Source: Alphaproteobacteria bacterium
GTDB taxonomy: Bacteria; Pseudomonadota; Alphaproteobacteria; Rs-D84
DNA: 64,000 nucleotides
Assembly (NCBI GenBank): GCA_017505705.1
Contig: JAFVOS010000006.1
Span: 25,311-89,310, forward strand
Direction: 5' to 3'
Part shown: positions 59,615 through 64,000 of the stretch, piece after piece
How positions within the stretch are numbered: position 1 is the stretch's first letter
Layout: each line of letters begins with the position of its first letter
Translations under genes and position numbers: made by a program
The notes under the pieces: model-generated
The model's database searches: none
What the model was told of the DNA's origin: nothing
What the model saw: only the letters and a program-made list of their open reading frames with translations

Positions 59615-60226
59615 ATGGCAATTAATATTAATGCAGAAATTCGCAATGTTGCTGGCAAGGGGGCCGCACGTAGCATCCGCAATAACAAAAATATTCCGGC
59701 TGTTATCTATGGTGAAAAGAAAGCCCCAGTTGCAATCGAATTGAACGGTCGTGAATTCGAAATGTTGGTAAAAAAGCCAGGTTTGCGGACAAAATTATTC
59801 CAAATTGCAACTGCAAATGGTACAGAAGATGCAATGTTGATGGATATCCAATATCATCCAGTGTCTGATGCGGTTATTCATGCGGACTTTAAACGTATTG
59901 ACGTTAAAAAGCCTGTTAATGTTGTTGTGCCTGTTGAAGTTATCAATGCCGAAACATCAAAGGGCTTGAAATTAGGTGGCACATTGAACTTTGCTGTACG
60001 TAAGGTTGCGTTGCGTGGTTTGGTTGATGCTATTCCTGAAAAAATCACAATTGATTTGTCGAATCTGACAATTGGTGATGTGGTTCATGGATCTGACTTG
60101 GTATTACCAGCCGGAATTGAATTGGGATTGCACCAGGCAGAATTGGCGTTTGCAACAATTGGCGGTAAAATGCCTGCTGAAGAAGATGATAAAAAGGCAG
60201 CAGCGGTTCCGGCGGCTAAGAAATAA
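59615..60226 (+). CDS. rplY: 50S ribosomal protein L25 (CTC form)
   Basis: bL25 binds 5S rRNA. The 203-residue form contains the N-terminal L25 domain (GKGAARSIRNNKNIPAVIYG, about 14-33) and the extra C-terminal beta domain (VNVVVPVEVINAE, LGGTLNFAVRKV, IDLSNLTIGDVVHGSDL), as in the stress-related CTC proteins. A Lys/Ala-rich tail ends the protein. In many genomes pth follows; here a terminator does. Confidence 0.96.
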   Translation: MAININAEIRNVAGKGAARSIRNNKNIPAVIYGEKKAPVAIELNGREFEMLVKKPGLRTKLFQIATANGTEDAMLMDIQYHPVSDAVIHADFKRIDVKKPVNVVVPVEVINAETSKGLKLGGTLNFAVRKVALRGLVDAIPEKITIDLSNLTIGDVVHGSDLVLPAGIELGLHQAELAFATIGGKMPAEEDDKKAAAVPAAKK

Positions 60227-60249
60227 TTCTTCTAAAGAATATGAATTAT

Positions 60250-60280
60250 TAATCCCTGTCCCAGTGACAGGGATTTTTAA
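60250..60280 (+). terminator. Terminator after rplY
   Basis: AATCCCTGTC-CCAGT-GACAGGGATT followed by a T-run. Confidence 0.88.
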
Positions 60281-60309
60281 TTTTTATTAAGAAAATGTGT
60301 CTATTGCCA

Positions 60310-60339
60310 CTTGAAAAGATTTTTTGCATAACTATATGG
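60310..60339 (+). promoter_or_regulatory. Candidate heat-shock (sigma-32) promoter of dnaK
   Basis: CTTGAAAA (60310-60317) and, 18 bases after CTTG, CTATATGG (60332-60339). This resembles the alphaproteobacterial heat-shock pattern CTTG-N17/18-CYTATNT, though the -10 matches imperfectly. AAGGAG follows as ribosome-binding site. Confidence 0.5.
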
Positions 60340-60370
60340 TGGTTAAGCAAAAATTTTAAGGAGTGAAAAA

Positions 60371-62263
60371 ATGGGAAAAGTTATTGGTATCGATTTGGGA
60401 ACAACAAATTCTGCCATGGCATTTATGGATGGAACAGATCCAAAAATTATTGAAAATTCCGAAGGTCAGCGTACAACCCCATCAGTTGTTGCGCTAACAT
60501 CAAATGGGGAACAGTTGGTTGGTATCACCGCAAAAAACCAGGCTGTCACAAATCCTGAAAATACAATTTATGAAATAAAGCGTTTGATGGGGCTGCGTTT
60601 TGACAGTCCAGCGGTTCGTGAAATTGCAGCACGTGTGCCATATAAAATTGTTGCAGGCGACAATGGTGATGCGTGGGTTGAAATGGATGGCAAGAAATAT
60701 GCCCCATCCCAGATTTCTGCAATGATTTTGGGTAAATTGAAAAAGGATGCAGAAAGTTATTTGGGTGAACCAGTCACAGATGCTGTTATTACGGTGCCAG
60801 CATATTTTAATGATTCACAACGCCAGGCAACAAAAGATGCGGGGCGTATTGCTGGGTTAAATGTTTTGCGTATTGTTAATGAACCAACAGCAGCGGCATT
60901 GGCATATGGATTAGACAAAGGCAAAGATGGTGTTATCGCTGTATACGATTTGGGCGGTGGTACGTTTGACGTGTCTATCCTGGAAATTGTTGATGGGGTA
61001 TTTGAAGTAAAATCGACAAATGGTGATACTGCGTTGGGTGGTTCAGATTTTGATGCACGTATCTTGGAACATTTGATTACAGAATTCAAATCACAGACAG
61101 GAATCGATTTGTCTGGTGACAAGTTGGCCCTGCAACGTTTGAAAGAAGCAGCAGAAAAAGCCAAAATTGAGTTGTCTTCTAAGACATCTACTGATATCAA
61201 TCTGCCGTTCTTGACAGCAGATGCATCGGGCCCAAAACATTTCAATACAACACTGACACGTGCAAAATTGGAATCATTGGTTGCTGATTTGATTGAACGC
61301 ACAATCGAACCATGCAAAAAAGCCTTGAAAGATGCAGGGTTGGAAAAATCACAGATTAATGAAGTTATCCTGGTTGGTGGCCAGACACGTATGCCAAAGG
61401 TCGCAGAAACTGTTAAAGAATTCTTTGGTCGTGAACCACACAAAGGTGTTAACCCAGACGAAGTCGTTGGTATGGGGGCAGCAATTCAGGGTGGTGTTTT
61501 GAAGGGTGATGTCAAAGACGTTCTGTTGCTGGATGTGACACCATTATCATTGGGTATTGAAACACTGGGTGGCGTATTCACACGCTTGATTGACCGTAAT
61601 ACAACAATTCCAACAAAAAAATCCCAGGTTTTCAGTACCGCAGAAGACAATCAGTCAGCTGTGACAATTCGTGTGTTCCAGGGTGAACGTGATATGGCGG
61701 CAGATAACAAGTTATTGGGTCAATTTAACCTGGAAGGTATTGCCCCTGCCCCACGTGGTATGCCGCAGATTGAGGTGTCTTTTGATATTGATGCAAATGG
61801 CATTGTGCATGTTTCTGCAAAAGATAAAGGCACAGGCAAAGAACAGGCGATTTCTATTAAATCAGACGGTGGCTTGTCAGAAGATGAAATCAAACGCATG
61901 GTTGATGAAGCTGCTGCAAATGCCGAAGCAGATAAAAAGAAACGTGAACTGGCAGAAGCAAAAAATACAGCTGAAACAGCAATCTTTAGTGTTGAAAAAT
62001 CGCTGAAAGAACATGGCGATAAAATCAGTGAAGATGAAAAGAAGGCTATTGAAGCTGCTAAGCAAGAATTGGCAGACGAATTGGCCAAGGCAGATGTGAC
62101 GGCTGAAACATTGAAAGCAAAAACTGATGCGTTGTCTGAAAAAGCAATGAAATTGGGCGAAGCAGTATATAAAGCTGCCCAGGCGGAACAGGCGGCGTCA
62201 GAATCATCGGATAAAAAAAATGATGATGGCACAGTGGATGCTGATTTTTCTGAAAAGAAGTAA
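60371..62263 (+). CDS. dnaK: Chaperone DnaK (Hsp70)
   Basis: 630 residues. ATPase domain: [16 protein letters not shown] (about 6-21), [46 protein letters not shown], and VGGQTRMP. Substrate domain: [19 protein letters not shown] and [19 protein letters not shown]. The C-terminal lid is Lys/Glu-rich and ends [12 protein letters not shown], close to the EEVKD-like tail. Uses ATP-driven cycles with DnaJ and GrpE to fold proteins. dnaJ, usually adjacent, is not here; a terminator and tRNA-Met follow. Confidence 0.98.
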   Translation: MGKVIGIDLGTTNSAMAFMDGTDPKIIENSEGQRTTPSVVALTSNGEQLVGITAKNQAVTNPENTIYEIKRLMGLRFDSPAVREIAARVPYKIVAGDNGDAWVEMDGKKYAPSQISAMILGKLKKDAESYLGEPVTDAVITVPAYFNDSQRQATKDAGRIAGLNVLRIVNEPTAAALAYGLDKGKDGVIAVYDLGGGTFDVSILEIVDGVFEVKSTNGDTALGGSDFDARILEHLITEFKSQTGIDLSGDKLALQRLKEAAEKAKIELSSKTSTDINLPFLTADASGPKHFNTTLTRAKLESLVADLIERTIEPCKKALKDAGLEKSQINEVILVGGQTRMPKVAETVKEFFGREPHKGVNPDEVVGMGAAIQGGVLKGDVKDVLLLDVTPLSLGIETLGGVFTRLIDRNTTIPTKKSQVFSTAEDNQSAVTIRVFQGERDMAADNKLLGQFNLEGIAPAPRGMPQIEVSFDIDANGIVHVSAKDKGTGKEQAISIKSDGGLSEDEIKRMVDEAAANAEADKKKRELAEAKNTAETAIFSVEKSLKEHGDKISEDEKKAIEAAKQELADELAKADVTAETLKAKTDALSEKAMKLGEAVYKAAQAEQAASESSDKKNDDGTVDADFSEKK

Positions 62264-62290
62264 AAAATCCCCCAAACGGGGGATTTTTTA
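62264..62290 (+). terminator. Terminator after dnaK
   Basis: AAAAATCCCCC-AAAC-GGGGGATTTTTT right after the stop codon. Confidence 0.9.
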
Positions 62291-62330
62291 GTGGTGTTTA
62301 GGTTTTGCTGAATTAAATTAATTTTTTCTC

Positions 62331-62358
62331 TTGCAACAATTGCGAAAATAGATATAAT
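62331..62358 (+). promoter_or_regulatory. tRNA-Met promoter
   Basis: TTGCAA (62331-62336), 16-base spacer, perfect TATAAT (62353-62358), 10 bases before the tRNA. Confidence 0.65.
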
Positions 62359-62367
62359 TGGCGCTGT

Positions 62368-62443
62368 GGGTTAGTAGCTCAGTGGTTAGAGCGGAGCGCT
62401 CATAACGCTTTGGTCGTGGGTTCAAGTCCTACCTAACCCACCA
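62368..62443 (+). tRNA. tRNA with CAT anticodon (elongator Met likely)
   Basis: 76 bases with CCA. Acceptor GGGTTAG pairs with CTAACCC; the anticodon loop is CTCATAA in GAGCG/CGCTT. The fully paired first position argues against initiator tRNA. tRNA-Ile2, which also carries CAT, cannot be excluded by eye. Confidence 0.9.
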
Positions 62444-62448
62444 AGATT

Positions 62449-62476
62449 AAATCCTGTCTTTATGACAGGATTTTTT
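62449..62476 (+). terminator. Terminator after tRNA-Met
   Basis: AATCCTGTC-TTTAT-GACAGGATT followed by TTTTG. Confidence 0.85.
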
Positions 62477-62609
62477 GTTAAAAAGCGTATTTTTATATAA
62501 TTCAAGTGTGTTTTTATAGGCAAATAAAATTTAATTGTTGATTTTTATTTTTTTGCCTTGCGTGCCATATGCCATTTTTACTACCATGAAATACAAAAGA
62601 GAGGAAGAT

Positions 62610-64000
62610 ATGGGAAGAATTCGCAGTTTCCTGGGTGTTTTCGTATTTTTGTTTGCTGTTTTGTTTGCGAACAATTCGTTTGCAGCCGGTTATACATGTT
62701 CAACCAAGGAATATGTGTCCTGTAATGCGGGGTATTATTTAAGTGGCTCGGGTGCTGGGAATTCTTGTGAAAAATGTCCAACGAACTATCCTAATTCTCC
62801 ATCTAATAATACTGGTGGTATTACAAGCTGTTACAGTAATACAAAATCACGCTCGTTATCTTGTACACAGAACGAATGTTCAAACCCAGACACAACAGGA
62901 TGTTCAAGCTACACATGTGCATCATCTTGTAGCTGTTCTGGTTCGGCGTGTGACTATGTGGCGTATTCTAACAGTTCGGGTACAGGCGACGGCGAAATTA
63001 AATCTGGTTGCGCAACAAATACTGCGTCTTGTAATAAGGCTGTGGCATCGTTAACAGCTAAAACAAATTATTATGTTAATGGTACAACTAGTTGTCCGGC
63101 TTGTACATCGCCTTATGAAAAATCAGATGGTGGAAATATTTCAAGTGATTCTTGCTATAAAATGTCTACAAAGACAGGAAACCAAGAAGATGGTGATATA
63201 CCAGATGGATGTGCATCGGTCACAGAATGGAATGATTGTACGGCTGGCACTTGTGAATATGTTGATTATAAGGGAAGTTCTATGACTGATGGCACGTGTA
63301 CGGCAGCAAGTTGTGATAAAACACCTAAAACAGTGACTGCAAACACAAATCACTATGTTGATGGTGCGACTTGTCCAGCCTGTCCAGATAATTCAAGCTC
63401 GTCTGGTGGAAGCGCTACATCGTGTACATGTGACACTAATTATTCTGCGAATGGTTCAAGCACAACTACAACTGCGGCGTGTACATTGAACACATTCAGC
63501 ATTACATATAATTTGGATGGGGGGTCGAATTATTCTGGGGCGCCGACAACTTATACCGTTGGTACGGGGGCAACAATTAATGGTACCCCGACCAAGACAA
63601 ATCATACGTTTGCTGGTTGGTGTACAGATGAAGCCAAGACATCTTGTGCGACATCCCAGACAATTGACACAACGGCGACAGGAAATAAAACTTTTTATGC
63701 GAAATGGACAGAAAACACAATCAGTGTGTCCGCACCCGACAAGTCAAAAACGTACGATGGCAGTGCGCTAACCTGTAGTATATCTGTATCATCGCCCAGT
63801 GGTGCAACAATTAAATATGGTACCGCCAGTGGTACATACAATTTAGACACCGCCCCGACGGTTACAAATGTTAAAGACAGCACGACAATTTACTATCAGG
63901 TGACTAAGACTAATTATACAACTAAAACAGGCAGTTTTAACTGTACGGTTAACAAGGCGGCGAATCCGATAACAATAAGTGCTACCAGTGGTTCAACTGA
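62610..64000 (+). CDS. Secreted Cys-rich protein with InlB-type and YDG-like repeats, 3' end beyond window
   Basis: Open from ATG 62610 (after GAGGAAGAT) to the right edge, at least 463 residues. Signal peptide MGRIRSFLGVFVFLFAVLFA ending NNSFA. Residues 23-285 are Cys/Ser/Thr-rich, with two similar units each ending in TxNxYYV(N/D)G-like strings before paired cysteines (SCPAC..., TCPACPDN...). Then one Listeria-Bacteroides repeat (FSITYNLDGG...FAGWCTDE...FYAKWTE, about 293-370) and a YDG/MBG-type beta domain (ISVSAPDKSKTYDGSALTC ... GSFNCTVNKA, about 372-450). Closest in style to the 57442 protein. Probably a surface adhesin-like protein; function unknown. Confidence 0.85.
   Translation, partial: MGRIRSFLGVFVFLFAVLFANNSFAAGYTCSTKEYVSCNAGYYLSGSGAGNSCEKCPTNYPNSPSNNTGGITSCYSNTKSRSLSCTQNECSNPDTTGCSSYTCASSCSCSGSACDYVAYSNSSGTGDGEIKSGCATNTASCNKAVASLTAKTNYYVNGTTSCPACTSPYEKSDGGNISSDSCYKMSTKTGNQEDGDIPDGCASVTEWNDCTAGTCEYVDYKGSSMTDGTCTAASCDKTPKTVTANTNHYVDGATCPACPDNSSSSGGSATSCTCDTNYSANGSSTTTTAACTLNTFSITYNLDGGSNYSGAPTTYTVGTGATINGTPTKTNHTFAGWCTDEAKTSCATSQTIDTTATGNKTFYAKWTENTISVSAPDKSKTYDGSALTCSISVSSPSGATIKYGTASGTYNLDTAPTVTNVKDSTTIYYQVTKTNYTTKTGSFNCTVNKAANPITISATSGST

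Noticed and set aside
60757..61443. 228-codon minus-strand frame inside dnaK
   Set aside because: Long antisense frames in dnaK are a known artefact of its codon use; no supporting start or homology visible.

Overview
This window looks like a chromosomal segment of an AT-rich, Gram-negative alphaproteobacterium, probably host- or gut-associated. The class call rests on a clear GcrA cell-cycle regulator, the gene order ruvB-ybgC-tolQ-tolR-tolA, a short CpaA-type prepilin peptidase, the lipid A genes lpxA-lpxB and an EnvZ/OmpR-like pair. The host-associated, uncultured-lineage idea is inference, based on the unusual number of large cysteine-rich secreted proteins with no recognisable family and on InlB-type (Listeria-Bacteroides) repeats. 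I see no rRNA operon, CRISPR array, insertion sequence or prophage.

Layout. 1-1215: a cysteine-rich secreted protein on the minus strand, cut by the left edge. 1.8-4.2 kb: hisS-prfA. 4.4-7.3 kb: two tandem secreted paralogues and two glycosyltransferases. 7.35-8.45 kb: an outer-membrane barrel protein. 8.5-9.7 kb: aroK-mscL. 9.73-10.85 kb: the largest gene-free stretch, with several palindromes, one DnaA-box match and an AT-rich tract. 10.85-15 kb: an orphan Cys-rich protein, a small membrane protein, tlyA-like and leuS. 15-17.8 kb (minus): trmN6, an M23 peptidase, bactofilin and rpiB. 17.8-20.8 kb: a membrane protein, then lpxA-lpxB. 20.8-28.1 kb: a giant Cys-rich secreted protein, a four-tRNA cluster, and a minus-strand operon of a prepilin peptidase with three unknown secreted proteins. 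28.1-32.4 kb: gcrA, a membrane-spanning Glu/Pro-rich protein, corA and a small membrane protein. 32.4-33.6 kb: tRNA-Pro, a duplicated hairpin around a broken tRNA-like sequence, a 35-residue Cys-rich small gene, acpS and REP-like palindromes. 33.6-37.7 kb (minus): rpsI/rplM, the two-component pair and a secreted protein. 37.8-42.7 kb: a hydrolase-like protein, ruvB, ybgC-tolQRA and an M14-like protein. 42.7-43.0 kb: rnpB on the minus strand with a clear promoter. 43.4-50.4 kb: secA, dnaE, rsmH. 50.5-58.5 kb: surface-protein genes interrupted by a frameshift and an in-frame stop, an XRE regulator and gpmI. 58.5-62.4 kb: tadA, rsmD, rplY, dnaK, tRNA-Met. 62.6 kb to the end: another secreted repeat protein, cut by the right edge.

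How it fits together. Housekeeping genes for translation, envelope building (LpxA/LpxB, Tol, bactofilin/LytM, SecA) and cell-cycle control alternate with an expanded set of Sec-exported, cysteine-rich proteins. Several share motifs: a CMDQFC/YRRC region in two proteins of 800-900 residues, and a C-terminal KAEM...CW...KECVYN...GR motif in two others. I infer a lineage-specific, disulfide-rich cell surface. Disrupted copies suggest that it is under diversification or phase-variable expression. The two edge-truncated genes and the 35-residue gene were read directly from the sequence.
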